Shown here: positions 21,855 to 31,295 of the stretch, piece after piece
How the letters are laid out: each line of letters starts with the position of its first letter
How positions within the stretch are numbered: the first letter of the stretch is position 1
Source: Rodentolepis nana
Taxonomy: Eukaryota > Platyhelminthes > Cestoda > Cyclophyllidea > Hymenolepididae
Length of the DNA stretch: 31,295 bases
Reading direction: 5' to 3'
Assembly: GCA_900617975.1 (NCBI GenBank)
Contig: UZAE01000186.1
Coordinates: 1 to 31,295 of the forward strand
The notes under the pieces: generated by a model
What the model saw: the letters and a program-made list of their open reading frames with translations, nothing else
Database searches by the model: none
Told to the model about the DNA's origin: nothing
Position numbers and translations under genes: made by a program

Positions 21855-23453
21855 GTCGAGAAAATCTATTGCATACCCCCACGGAGACAATAATAAAGTA
21901 AACATTGATGTGTTCTGCTCTACCAATGGCATACGATGTCCGAACTTTGCATTGACTTAATTGGTTAGTTAAAGTGAGGAAAAAAGCTTATTTTTGACAG
22001 GTTTTTAAAAAGGACATTAACGCCAAGATAGAAGTAAAAAATTTCATTCAATTTTCGAAGCTTAAAAGTTAATATTTAGTTATCTGGCGTCGTAATTCAA
22101 AAGTAAAGTTCACTAATTAATTTTATAGTACACTTAATTTTCTCCAATTCGAAGTAGATCTATTAACTTTAAGTTCTTTAACATTCAAAAGGCCACTTTT
22201 AACTCTTCACATCAAACAGTTTTTCTGCTATTTAACTAACTGGGACTCTAAGTAGTTGGGTAACAAAATACGAATTATATAACATTCATAGTAGGCTATT
22301 ACCTCATTCTGGATTCTTCTGTCATCAAATTTTCATTAATTATTGACATAAACACGAAAGACACTTAACTTGGACATTTGATCTGCCTTCAAATGATCCA
22401 TAAATATACTTTTATTCAGCTACTGTTGAATTGGCTTAAGATAGTTTATTTTAAATCGTTAAAACGAGCAACTCCTTTACTTTATCGTACATTACAAGAC
22501 AAAACTATATTTACATATAATATACAACTTCAGATTTGAAACGCTGTCAAGTTGCGTAGAAATTTATAGTACTATATAATAGTACTGTCTCAAGCAGAGC
22601 CATAAATTCTATCCTGTATTTAGGTAAGCAGAAGCATGATCGAAACTTAGTTTATATTCGAAACAAAAAAACATTTGTTTACTCTTGTGTGGCATTGGCC
22701 TGACAGCGTCAAGGTTTGGACAATCACATTTGTACAAATCTCTAGGGTTGCATCACACATTTTGAAATTCTCATTTCACGCAGACTATTAACAATTTGAA
22801 TAAAAAAAATATACTCCTCATTTAGTAAATTATATTGATGAGCATAATAGTTCGTATTATAAACCTCTTCTCGGTTATCGAAGAGAACGGTTAAATCGAA
22901 TTGGCATGACTAACTACAGAGTTAAAGTACCCAATCAGCAAATTTAAATAGTGCGAGCTTAATTTCGGTAAGTAAAATGAAGCAGCATTGAGTCGTCCCC
23001 GGGTGAGCTTTTCTCACTTAGAAAGGAAGATTAGGTCATGACCTTCGAAATCTCGTTGAGTCTAGACCTCACTTCCGAGTCATTATTGATCCTCTGCGTC
23101 GTTTAGAATGTAGTTCCTTCATGAAATTAAAATGCTTAGAAAATCGGTAATACAATTGGCATTTGAATTTATTTATCAATTTACGAGCAACCGGATTTTA
23201 TCTTAGTACCGAAAATGCCTTTTACCGAAGTAGAATACTGAATCGTCTGCAATGAAAATCACATTTTGTTAAGAACATTTTCGAATATGATTCAAATGAA
23301 GTAAATAATGCAAAATAAATCAAGAAATCTATGAAAAAGCTTCTAAATCCGAGTAATCATAGCAAATTGAACAAATATTCCACTAAATTAAAAGTTACAA
23401 ATTAAAGACTGGCGCCTGGATACTGAAGAATAGTAAGTATTCAGCAATCTCTT
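21855..23453. other. Upstream region of the Ly6-type gene; nothing else recognised
   Basis: AT-rich, with no recognised exon or transposon. It contains the hairpin at 22568-22586. The promoter of the Ly6-type gene should lie in its left part, but no core motif is obvious. Confidence 0.4.
22568..22586. repeat. Perfect 8-bp inverted repeat, 3-nt loop
   Basis: agtactat, ata, atagtact. It may be chance in AT-rich DNA. Confidence 0.4.
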
Positions 23454-23465
23454 ATTTCAGCTTTC

Positions 23466-23535
23466 GGAGTGCGTGATAGACTTATCTCTACGTGGTGTAT
23501 CATGATCAACGTATACTCAAACTGTAAAATGTCTA
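23466..23535 (+). ncRNA. HDV-like ribozyme relic, copy D (inactive)
   Basis: The 5' strand GGAGTGC and P2 5' strand ATAGACTT are recognisable, but the P1 3' strand (GTATCAT), the loop (TCTACGT) and the core GATCAAC are mutated, so P1 no longer pairs. Confidence 0.7.
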
Positions 23536-23784
23536 TAAACTGGCAGTTCACTTTTGACTTCAAACTATCATGATCCCACTGTATGTCCTATTCCACCACA
23601 TCCACAGAACGCACCTAGCCATTTTCTCTACCTTTGTGTTTGTCTATCTCTTTTACATCTGTGAATCACTCTTCTGTTGCTCCTCTCGACTTTTTCTCAT
23701 TCTGATGTTCCTCTTCTCCGTGAATCCCGGGGTCAATTGAAGGGCAAATGATGAATCTCATAAAGCCTGCCGTTTGATATAAAC
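23466..23784 (+). mobile_element. Ribozyme-headed short retroelement, copy D (old, decayed)
   Basis: About 319 bp, with the same order of blocks but many transitions (P1 3' strand GTATCAT, then GATCAAC). An imperfect duplication atttca(g/a)cttt lies at 23454-23464 and 23785-23795. The element start at 23466 is within one base of the duplication. The (AAAT)n tail is reduced to GATATAAAC. This is the most diverged copy apart from the truncated ones. Confidence 0.85.
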
Positions 23785-23795
23785 ATTTCAACTTT

Positions 23796-26700
23796 TAAAT
23801 TTTGTAAACTGGTCTGTTTAAAGCTTGCTGAATTTTTATCAACGAAATTGACATGCACACGACTAACCCTTCTCTCTCATAAGCGTGTACACTGAAGTTG
23901 ACAAACTGGCAGATAGTTCGCGTTCAAAGTTTTAACATACCAAACAATGTAATTTGCAGGAGTATATAGGTACTTTTACGGCTTTATTTCGATGAGCCTC
24001 ATTCACGAGTACATATTGGAAGGCATAATTCGTGTTTAGAATTAAATTATGATACAGGTATTGATGTAAGTCAGGCGATTGATGCAAATGTGCTGAGCGA
24101 GAGTTCGAACTCCAGTACAATTCACCTCTGTATTAATTTGGGTAGATATGAGGCCAAATATGTTTAAGGATAAATCCGTTCCTGGCTAGTTGTGTCCAAA
24201 TTCAAACTATTTTACTTCCCAAAATTATTAAACATAAAACTAGTGTTGGTATTGTCATTGGATCTTTAAGCCGGCTACTGCGGATTAAAGTGGATCATTG
24301 AATTACTTACTAAATTTAAAGGTTACTACCATAGAGGTTAATTGAAAACTAAACGTAACTTATGCTAATTTCTCTTAAAATTGTCTACTTGATGAATTTC
24401 AGTAGACCTAGTTAGATTTTATTTGAAAACGTAAAATATAGATATAAATAACCTTGAACATGTAATTTCTAAAATGTTAATATTTGCCTTAAAGGGTTAA
24501 ATTATCAGCGGAAAAATTTTGTCCAGATAAATATGGAAAAAATATATTTATAGTGGCAGCAAGGTCATCAAAAATATGCAATATGTGGACGCCTATTCTA
24601 TCAACTGCTAAAAAACAATTAGATGAACTTTTGTAAAAGAACATTTTGGCATACAACTGTTAAAAACCCAAGGTCACTGAGGTAGGCTACTAAAATAATA
24701 TTTTATGCTCCTCTGCCTATCGGTGTTAGCTGGTATGATAGAAAAAAATTGCCTCAGTGATAATACTGGAATCGAATGCTAATTAATAACAATTTCTTTT
24801 TGTCTCTATGAAGACATCCTCATTTGCAAACACAAATGGACCTTATACCACGTCATTCAACTTTCTATGCCTTTAGGAACGTTTTAGTATGATAACAAAC
24901 GAATTTCATGCAATTATAGGGTAAATAGCCATCCCTTCCTCAATGTTCACATAATGCGATTGAGAATTCTTAACAATGGGAAAAATTTGTCATTTGCGTA
25001 TGAATATAGTTCACTTTGCAATTTCAATTTTCGGAGTCAACCACAAGCTCCAATTTTCTCCAAGATGGATAAATGTAACAAGTGAGCTCTTATTAAAATC
25101 ACTAAAGAATGGTGTTGCTAGAAATGAAATGAGATTTCTTTGTTATTAAGGATGTTTGCATTCATTTGAAGTAGAATTTCAACTGCTTAAACTTGGCAAA
25201 TCTCTAAAAAAGTGAAAGTGGAACATCTTTCCATTAAACTGATTTGAGCTGTACTCAGATAAATGATTTTATAATAATGCCACAACAAATTTTGTATGTT
25301 GATCATAATCAGTATTAGTCGTTTTATGGAACGAATACATTTGTGAGGTGTCAGTTCCAATTTATTCAACAGCTTTTGTCTCATATTTTAAGAGCAACAC
25401 TCTGGCTACTATTTCGATATTTAAAAACTTAAAAGGATTGAAAATAGACACTTTTAAACAAAGCAAGACAACTCTCCATCTTAGTTACTTGTGTGCCATA
25501 GAGTGAATAAATCTATGCTATATATATGAAGTTAACATATTTCAGTTTACTAAGTGGAAAATTCAATGATATGCTAATCTGAATATCGAAATTAAATGCC
25601 CAGTGATCGTGAAACATAAATTTCGTCGTTATCACAACGGTGAAATTATAAAGTTTGGATTTTGATTCATGGAAAAGCGAAAGTGCGTTTAGATGATTAT
25701 TTTGCATCAGCTAAACGCATTTCGTCCATCTCTAGTAAATTGTAGGTTTCTGATTGAAATTGTTTCAACACTTTAATTATTCAGTTGGTGTTGTGGGCTA
25801 TGATATTATCAGGGGAAAATTAATGCTAGCTTTGGTTAAGAATACCCATTTAGACCTTCATAAATAAACGTACAAATTTAAGAAATATTGGCATGAGTAA
25901 ATAATGCAACACAATCTTTGTTCTGTTTACAAGTCCCTAGGTATATTCAAATGCTTGTCGCTTTAATTTTTTGTGTGTTTAGATTGAAAACCTTTGTCTT
26001 ATTCTCATGCACCTAATATATGCATTTAAAATTTTATTACGATTTCATTATTTAAAGAAAAAAACATGTTCTTCTTCAATCTACGCCGCTTTGAAGCATG
26101 CACTATTTAATTTTATAAGTCGTCTCTGAACCGCCAAATTGGCTTTTAATTTTGTTTAAAAACCTCTATTTGTTTAACCCTACATATTGCTCATTTTCCC
26201 ATTCTTTCCATAAAAGTAAGAAATGCACTATTATTTTGGTAATTTACACAAGATAAGCGGTTTTTCAATTCTTCAGAACGAAGATTCTTCAATTTAAGTT
26301 TCTAAACGGGAAGCGCTAGTCCTATTAACGATGGGAAATACACTAATTGCAAGTATAAAAACAGGCTATAGCATCTAGTTCCCAAAAATAGCAAAAAAAG
26401 TCGGAAATGAAAAATAATATCAGGAAGCCAAAATTTTTTATGAAACAGCGTATGATAGTTCCTTTCATGAAATTTAAAACTCGATTTTTCACTATTTAGC
26501 TGCATAATTAATATGATTTCTTTGAACCGTACCTAACTTCTGAACAAACGAGGTAAGTAGAATTATTTTTACTAAAACAAAATCAAAATATTATAAGGCT
26601 AAAGGGAATTGTATTGCAGAGGGCGTTCAAGTTGGTCCTTCAGTTGGGCACAGTTACTTATTTCTCTTGTAATAAAAGATAGTAGAAGAGATTACATTCA

Positions 26701-26883
26701 AACTTTGTTGCAGAACACTGGGTCTGACTTGAAGTAAAGTGTGAACTGTCTATTGCTCAAGCACTGGTCTGATCTTTCAAGCCAGTCAAATCTAAGGAAA
26801 ACGTCATTAATCGTATTCGAGTTTCCTTAAAATAATAATTCATGCGCATGGGTTTCACTTCATGGGCTGTGCTAGCAAGTTTA
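23796..26883. other. Intergenic stretch, no gene recognised
   Basis: Several 60-70-codon minus-strand frames occur, but all are AT-driven and without motifs. A tRNA T-arm-like word (gagttcgaactcc, 24101-24113) has no matching tRNA body. Confidence 0.45.
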
Positions 26884-26896
26884 TTGTTTTTGATTT

Positions 26897-27206
26897 TATT
26901 TATATCAAATGGAGGCCTTTTGAAAGTTATCACTAGCCCTTTAGTGGACTTCAGGCTCCACAGAGGGGAAAGAAAATCAAAGTGAAAAAGTCGAGAGGTG
27001 GAGGGACAGAAGAGTGTTTCAAAGATGTAAAAGAGACAGACACAACGGAGGATGAAAGGTAAGGTGAGTACTGTGGAAGTAGTCGAATATGACATACAGC
27101 GAGGTCATGGCAGTTTGAAGTCGACTGCCGGTTAACAGACTTTTTTGCCGTATGAGTATACGTTGCCCAGGGTGCCCCACGTGAAGGTAAGTCTATCGCA
27201 CACCCC
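26897..27206 (-). mobile_element. Ribozyme-headed short retroelement, copy E
   Basis: About 310 bp, reverse orientation. The duplication ttgtttt(t/c)gattt lies at 26884-26896 and 27207-27219, with one mismatch, and starts exactly next to ribozyme G1 (27206). The tail is TATAAATAAA at the low end. It is separated from copy F by only about 45 bp including the duplications. The 112-codon frame inside is the element body and is not taken as a gene. Confidence 0.92.
27135..27206 (-). ncRNA. HDV-like self-cleaving ribozyme, copy E (near-intact)
   Basis: Read on the minus strand: P1 GGGGTGT/GCACCCT; J1/2 GCG; P2 ATAGACTT/AAGTCTGT (one pair now U.G); P3 CC/GG plus an A.G pair, loop TTCACGT; GGGCAAC; P4 GTAT/ATAC; J4/2 GGCAAAA with the candidate catalytic C at 27147. 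One loop C is changed to T, so one P1.1 pair would be U.G. Confidence 0.85.
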
Positions 27207-27251
27207 TTGTTTTCGATTTAGAGTAGTACAATCATGTTTGTGATAAATATT

Positions 27252-27568
27252 TATTTACTTCAAATAGCGGGCATTTTGATAGTTATCATTAGTCCTTTAG
27301 CTGACTTCGGGCTTCACAATGGGGCGGAACACACTGTGTCCTAAAGCCGAGAGAGGGGGCAGAATAATTATTAACAGATTTAAAGGAGACAGACAGATAC
27401 AAGGGCAGAGAATAGGAGGGATAAGTACTGTGGAAGGGGTCGAATATGACATGCAGTCGGACATAGTAGTTTGAAGTTAGAAGCCAACTGCCGGATTATA
27501 ATCTTTTTGCCGTATGAGTATACTTTGCCCAAAGTGCACCACGGGGATGTAAATCTCTCGCACTCTCA
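27252..27568 (-). mobile_element. Ribozyme-headed short retroelement, copy F
   Basis: About 317 bp, reverse orientation, with the (AAAT)n tail near 27252 and the 5' end near 27566-27568. A 9-bp duplication ataaatatt is found at 27243-27251 and 27574-27582. It lies in an A-rich context, and its right copy starts a few bases beyond the predicted G1, so the 5' boundary is uncertain. Confidence 0.85.
27500..27568 (-). ncRNA. HDV-like ribozyme relic, copy F
   Basis: P3/loop, TGGGCAAAG, P4 GTAT/ATAC and GGCAAAAA are recognisable, but P2 is poorly paired (AGAGATTT against AAGATTAT) and P1 is altered. It is likely inactive. Confidence 0.65.
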
Positions 27569-27582
27569 CAAAAATAAATATT

Positions 27583-28816
27583 AAAACTTATTAACAAAAT
27601 ATACCGATGGCCTTATTTTTGACTTAAATATTAGTATTGATAAATGTGAAAAAAATTTGACGAGCATTGAACCAATGAGGTTGACTCTTTGAGGAATATA
27701 ATTACAGTACAATTGCATTTTCCGTCAAATAATATTTTTGGGGACATAAAAACGTTAAATAACTTTCCAAAATTAAACATAAGCACCTGAAGGCTATAAT
27801 ATTTAAACTAAAATCAGGAGGCAAAAGGAAAAATGTGGCTAATAATTAATTAAACTAAAATTATATTGACCTGGCAACTTTATTTCTTTTAGCTTCAAAA
27901 TCTACCCCCTACACTCCTCCAGTTTTATCATTGTTAATTAAAATTTCCATAATTTTTCAGCGAAAAATTCTGTCGATATTCGTTTTGGTTAAAAAAAGCT
28001 AATTCAATTAGTCATACATTTATAATTGGATAATAAATAGTACTCGTTCAGAAAGCATGAAAGGAAAATAAATAAATATCGAAATATGTTGATGAAACTG
28101 AATATACCTGAAATTGAAGATATAAGCAATTAAATAGTGTGACTAATTTAAAGTAACGCAATTCCTTAGCATGCAATTTTAGTAGGATTATTGTTTTGGT
28201 TTAATTAAGAGCCCGTTGCAATAAATTTCGACTCTCATAGAAATCGTATCCAGTCTCTTAAATATTCACTGCTCATATTTTCGAGTTAAATATGGAAATA
28301 CATTACTGTTCCACACATTGAAAACTAAAAGTTATCAGATATTGCACGCTTCACTGGATAATATTTTTAAAGTTAGTTATATAAATAAGATTTTATCTGT
28401 AATTAACAGAAGAACACATCGAATAAAGATTGAATATCACAGAGACTAGGTAATGGAAAATCCCTAAGGAACTTGAATTTCTGTATGGGACGGAAACATG
28501 AAGGTGTGCGGATGTTCATCAATAATCGGGTAATAATGCCCGTCAAGACTTGTCAATATCTTTGGAAACAGCGAATAACGTACTTCCTTTATGATACATT
28601 AATAACCGAAGTCGTAGCTTTATTATTAATTACTAACCAATAGCAGGTGACCGAATTTCCACCGTCATCTAGAAACTGTCGAACGTAGCTTATTACCTAA
28701 TTAACAAAGTTATTTATGGCATAAATAATGAAGAATAAATTATTCTCCATGATGGAAGAGCGTAGTTATGCCGATATTTTTCTGGGAAAATATTTAATGC
28801 GGTCGATGAATACACA
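27583..28816. other. Intergenic stretch, nothing recognised
   Basis: AT-rich, with no motif-bearing frame, transposon end or RNA gene noticed. Confidence 0.45.
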
Positions 28817-28831
28817 CTCTAAGTGAACATT

Positions 28832-29041
28832 CATTCATTCATTTCAAATGGCAAGCGTTTTGATAGTTATCATTAGCCCAATAGCCCAACAGGAGAGTGA
28901 TTAACAGTTGTACAAAAGACAGACACAAAGGTGGAAAAAATGTGAGGTGAGTACTGTGAAAGTAATCGAATGACATACAGCGGAATGATGGTGGTTTGAA
29001 TTCAGAAGTCAACTGCCGGTTAATAGACTTTTTTGCATTAC
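28832..29041 (-). mobile_element. Ribozyme-headed short retroelement, copy G (5'-truncated)
   Basis: About 210 bp, reverse orientation. The duplication ctctaagtgaa(c/t)att (28817-28831 and 29042-29056, one mismatch) shows that the element ended here when inserted. It starts inside the ribozyme, at the P4/J4-2 boundary, keeping only GCAAAAAAGTCTATT. This is typical 5' truncation of target-primed reverse transcription. A second, internal loss removes part of the body between the AATGATAAC block and the pyrimidine-rich half. Confidence 0.88.
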
Positions 29042-29056
29042 CTCTAAGTGAATATT

Positions 29057-29393
29057 GAATGAGTTATTTTGGTTTTTGACAGTTGATGCAAAGAATCAAA
29101 TTTTTTCATTTAGAACTATAGTGTAATTTAGTCTTGACAAATAGATAAGGGACTCCTGTTGATCGCTGAGGTTGATCAAACTCCCACTTAATGTAAGATT
29201 TTCGGAATTAGAGATTAACTGTAGAGCTACTGAAATAGAGCTGGTAATGGACTCCAGAGAAAGCTACCAAGGAAAAACTATTCAAACAAGGTCTATGACA
29301 AACTGCCAATGATGGGTATCGATAGTCAAAATTTCAACCGACGAAACTTTGACAGAGAGGTAGAGGCTTATAGAGACCCTGGAACAGATAAAA
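29057..29393. other. Short spacer between copies G and H, nothing recognised
   Basis: No frame, repeat or RNA gene is supported here. Confidence 0.45.
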
Positions 29394-29407
29394 ACGTGAT
29401 ATAAAAT

Positions 29408-29730
29408 TATTCATTTCAACTTGCGGGCTTTATGATATTTATAATTATCCCTTTTGTTGACTTCGGGATTCACAGAGGGGAAGAAAATCAAAGTGACAAA
29501 AAGTGGAGAGGGGAACAAAAGAGTGATTCAAAGATGTAAAAGAGACAGACAGACAGACACAAAGGCAGAGAAAAGGAAAGATGAGTACTGTGAAAGCTGT
29601 GTAATATGACATACAGTGGAGTCATGGTAGTTTGAAGTCAGAAGTCATCTGCCGGATGATAGACTTTTTTGACGTATGAGAATACATTGCCTAGGGTGCA
29701 CCATGTGGAGGTAAGTCTATCCCACACCTC
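29408..29730 (-). mobile_element. Ribozyme-headed short retroelement, copy H
   Basis: About 323 bp, reverse orientation. Duplication acgtgatataaaat (29394-29407) against acattatataaaat (29731-29744), 12 of 14 matching, directly next to predicted G1 at 29730. The body carries a short (acag)n run near 29547-29560. Confidence 0.9.
29659..29730 (-). ncRNA. HDV-like ribozyme, copy H (mutated)
   Basis: P2 ATAGACTT/AAGTCTAT, P3 ACC/GGT with loop TCCACAT, and J4/2 GTCAAAA (catalytic C kept) are intact. P1 GAGGTGT has an A.C mismatch against GCACCCT, and the core reads AGGCAAT, so P1.1 is weakened. It is probably slow or inactive. Confidence 0.72.
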
Positions 29731-29744
29731 ACATTATATAAAAT

Positions 29745-30802
29745 AACACCATAAGAAATCTCAAAATATGATATTGAGAACGTGATAGAATTTGCTGTCT
29801 TAAGTCGCCAAAGTAGGACAAAAGGCAATTATTCTTTGCTATGAAGGAAAGTATTTGCTTTTGTACAAAATATTCAATGCCAAGAATAGTCTCAAATTAG
29901 ATAAACTGGAATCAATTTTCATATCAACATTTGTGACTGTAGAAAGCGGTTTTCTCTTGAAGACGACCTTGTAAAATCACTTATTTTGTCAATAAGACAG
30001 GCGGAATTAGAGGTATGGGCAAACCGGAGGCGAGGGGAGGGCGGAATTCATGACGGTAACTATAGAAACAGTTTTCTTTTCGAACATATTAACAGAATGA
30101 TTTTTCCTCGAAAAGCGTCGTCACAATGAATCAAAAAAACATTTTGCCTATTTATTTTTCATTTCAATTCAATTATATACTCAATTGCAAATAATTCTTG
30201 TTGCATATGGAACACTCTCATTTCTCCGAATGTTTGGAGGCTGTTTCGTTTATGCAATCCATTTCAAAGCCGAGACATTTTCTTTCACCTTCTAATTCCA
30301 ATTCATCTTTTGAGGCGATTGATAATGTATTATTCTTCAAAAACGCTTGTTTCTGTGGTGTCAAAATGCGTCTGACATTTTATGCTTGTGAGGAGCTTCA
30401 TCTGGGATTACGGTTCAGGTAAATCAATATTCATTATACCCGGAATTCATTAATTAATATTCTTCCCTAAACTCAGTTAATTCATTTCATGTCATTTCTC
30501 TTCCATGATAAGTGAATAAATATTTCATTTCTCAAGGGATCTCAGGTAATTATGCATTTAAATATGATCCTCAGAACTGGTAGTAATGATACTTGTAAAC
30601 ACTTTGCATTGTTTCCCCAATCTAAGCGTTACCCATATCTGGATTAATTTTATTAAAAAATTAAAATTGTGTTATCTTATTTTTAAATTTAAATGTCACA
30701 ATTGGACTTCTCTTGGCTTTATTACCAATGGTTACAAAGTACTTTCAGATTTTAGTTGTTTAAAAGATCCTTATCAAACTCATATTCGATGTCCTGTTAT
30801 TT
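29745..30802. other. Spacer upstream of the LINE, one doubtful open frame
   Basis: A plus-strand frame, ATG at 30207 to a possible donor CAG/GTAAAT at 30419, encodes about 71 residues (MEHSHFSECLEAVSF at its start). It could be a first exon, but no partner exon or family is recognised. Nothing else is supported. Confidence 0.3.
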
Positions 30803-30874
30803 GGGGTGCGGAATAGACTTACCTCCACGTGGTGCACCCTGGACAACGTATTTTCTTACGGCAAAAAAGTCTAT
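30803..30874 (+). ncRNA. HDV-like self-cleaving ribozyme at the LINE 5' end
   Basis: P1 GGGGTGC (30803-30809) with GCACCCT (30834-30840); P2 ATAGACTT (30813-30820) with AAGTCTAT (30867-30874); P3 ACC/GGT around loop TCCACGT; then GGACAAC (one G to A change from the family GGGCAAC, P1.1 Gs kept); a short P4 GTA/TAC with a 6-nt loop; J4/2 GGCAAAA with candidate catalytic C at 30862. P1 here has a C-G last pair where the short copies have U.G. Confidence 0.87.
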
Positions 30875-30906
30875 CACTCGGCATTCGTCATTGACTTCGA
30901 TTCATT

Positions 30907-31295
30907 ATGATTAGCTTTAAAAAAGGCTACAAGAAAAATCGCCCTCGTCAGGACGAAACACAACGTCTTCCGATCCTCCAGTGGAATGTTGGAGGGATGT
31001 CACAGGACAAAAAGATCCATGTCCAGAAAATCCTACAAACCTATGATGTAGACATTTTCACAATTATGGAAGCTAACATTTCGAACGACAAACTGAAGTA
31101 CTACCAATTCCCAGGTTACACCCTGTACAATCTACCTAAATACCGGCAAGTTGCAAGTGGAATTCTAACTGGAGTAAAAGAAGGCCTCACCTTACACTAC
31201 GACCTAATCAGGAGTATGGGCTCGACACAAGACATATGTGAAATTATCAGATTAAATGTTTGGAAATGTCAAAACCAATTCAAGATATATGCAGT
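30907..31295 (+). CDS. LINE polyprotein, N-terminal AP-type endonuclease (partial)
   Basis: The frame opens at the first ATG after an in-frame TGA and stays open for 129 codons to the edge. After a basic start (MISFKKGYKKNRPRQD) the endonuclease fold begins: ILQWNVGGM holds the active-site Asn, IFTIMEAN the metal-binding Glu, and GYTLYN then RQVASGILTGVK follow as in the DNase I/AP-endonuclease family. This domain nicks the target DNA so that reverse transcription can start. The order, endonuclease straight from the start with no separate gag-like ORF, suggests a single-ORF element or a missing ORF1. No stop or frameshift is seen in the visible part, so this copy may be young. The later catalytic residues (Tyr, Asp, His) lie beyond the window. 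Confidence 0.88.
   Translation, partial: MISFKKGYKKNRPRQDETQRLPILQWNVGGMSQDKKIHVQKILQTYDVDIFTIMEANISNDKLKYYQFPGYTLYNLPKYRQVASGILTGVKEGLTLHYDLIRSMGSTQDICEIIRLNVWKCQNQFKIYA

Larger units (their letters stand above)
30803..31295 (+). mobile_element. 5' end of an autonomous non-LTR retrotransposon (LINE), ribozyme-headed
   Basis: The first 72 nt are an HDV-like ribozyme nearly identical to that of the short elements. Similarity to them continues weakly (cggca..tgacttc..atga) to about 30909. The protein-coding region starts 32 nt after the ribozyme, so the whole leader is about 104 nt. The element runs off the right edge; reverse transcriptase, 3' tail and right duplication are not visible. It is the likely source of the machinery that mobilises the short elements. 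Confidence 0.88.

Noticed and set aside
24061..24125. tRNA-like T-arm word gagttcgaactcc
   Set aside because: No acceptor stem, D-arm or anticodon arm could be fitted around it, and no A-box lies at the expected distance.
27500..27568. Apparent compensatory change in P1 of copy F (AGAGTGC with GCACTTT)
   Set aside because: The pairing needs a register two bases off from the alignment to the other copies, and P2 is broken in the same copy, so it is more likely chance among C-to-T decay.
1..31295. CRISPR arrays, bacterial operons, integrons or phage genes
   Set aside because: No regularly spaced direct repeats, ribosome binding sites or long uninterrupted bacterial frames; introns and LINEs show animal nuclear DNA.

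Overview
The window is animal nuclear DNA. It is AT-rich and gene-sparse, with spliceosomal introns (GT..AG), AATAAA-type polyadenylation signals, C2H2 zinc fingers, a Ly6-type GPI-anchored protein and non-LTR retrotransposons. There are no bacterial operons. The RNase H and endonuclease reading frames look like arthropod-type single-ORF LINEs (from memory, closest in style to spider elements), but one well-supported intron of only 34 bp would also suit a flatworm. I therefore call it an invertebrate and leave the phylum open.

Layout. 1-690 (-) is the 3' half of a dead LINE ending in a broken RNase H domain. 700-6650 is mostly featureless, with one weak possible exon. 6677-8595 and 13066-14314 (both -) are two tandem paralogous genes. 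Each encodes a predicted 128-residue protein with four C2H2 fingers; coding exons 2-5 have identical lengths (75, 87, 105 and 35 nt) and identical intron phases. 19352-19644 (-) holds two exons of an unrecognised gene. 20432-21854 (-) is a complete three-exon gene for a secreted, probably GPI-anchored Ly6/uPAR-type protein.

Eight copies of one short (about 310-330 bp) retroelement family lie at 10261, 14735, 16670, 23466, 26897, 27252, 28832 and 29408. From 30803 to the right edge is the 5' end of an autonomous LINE: a short leader, then an apurinic-type endonuclease ORF. The short elements and the LINE share the same first ~72 nt and some sequence beyond.

The main discovery candidate is that this shared 72-nt 5' end folds as a hepatitis-delta-virus (HDV)-like self-cleaving ribozyme: nested double pseudoknot, P1 starting with a G.U pair, three-pair P3 with a UCC-type loop, GGGCAAC, a P4 hairpin, and the catalytic C in J4/2. 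In six of the seven short copies with a complete 5' end, the target-site duplication abuts the predicted cleavage nucleotide to within one base. This suggests self-cleavage defines the RNA 5' end that is copied into DNA. The short elements would be LINE-dependent, ribozyme-headed parasites, analogous to the Pr77-type short elements of trypanosomatids. Copies range from near-intact ribozymes (16669, 27206, 30803) to decayed, internally deleted or 5'-truncated ones.
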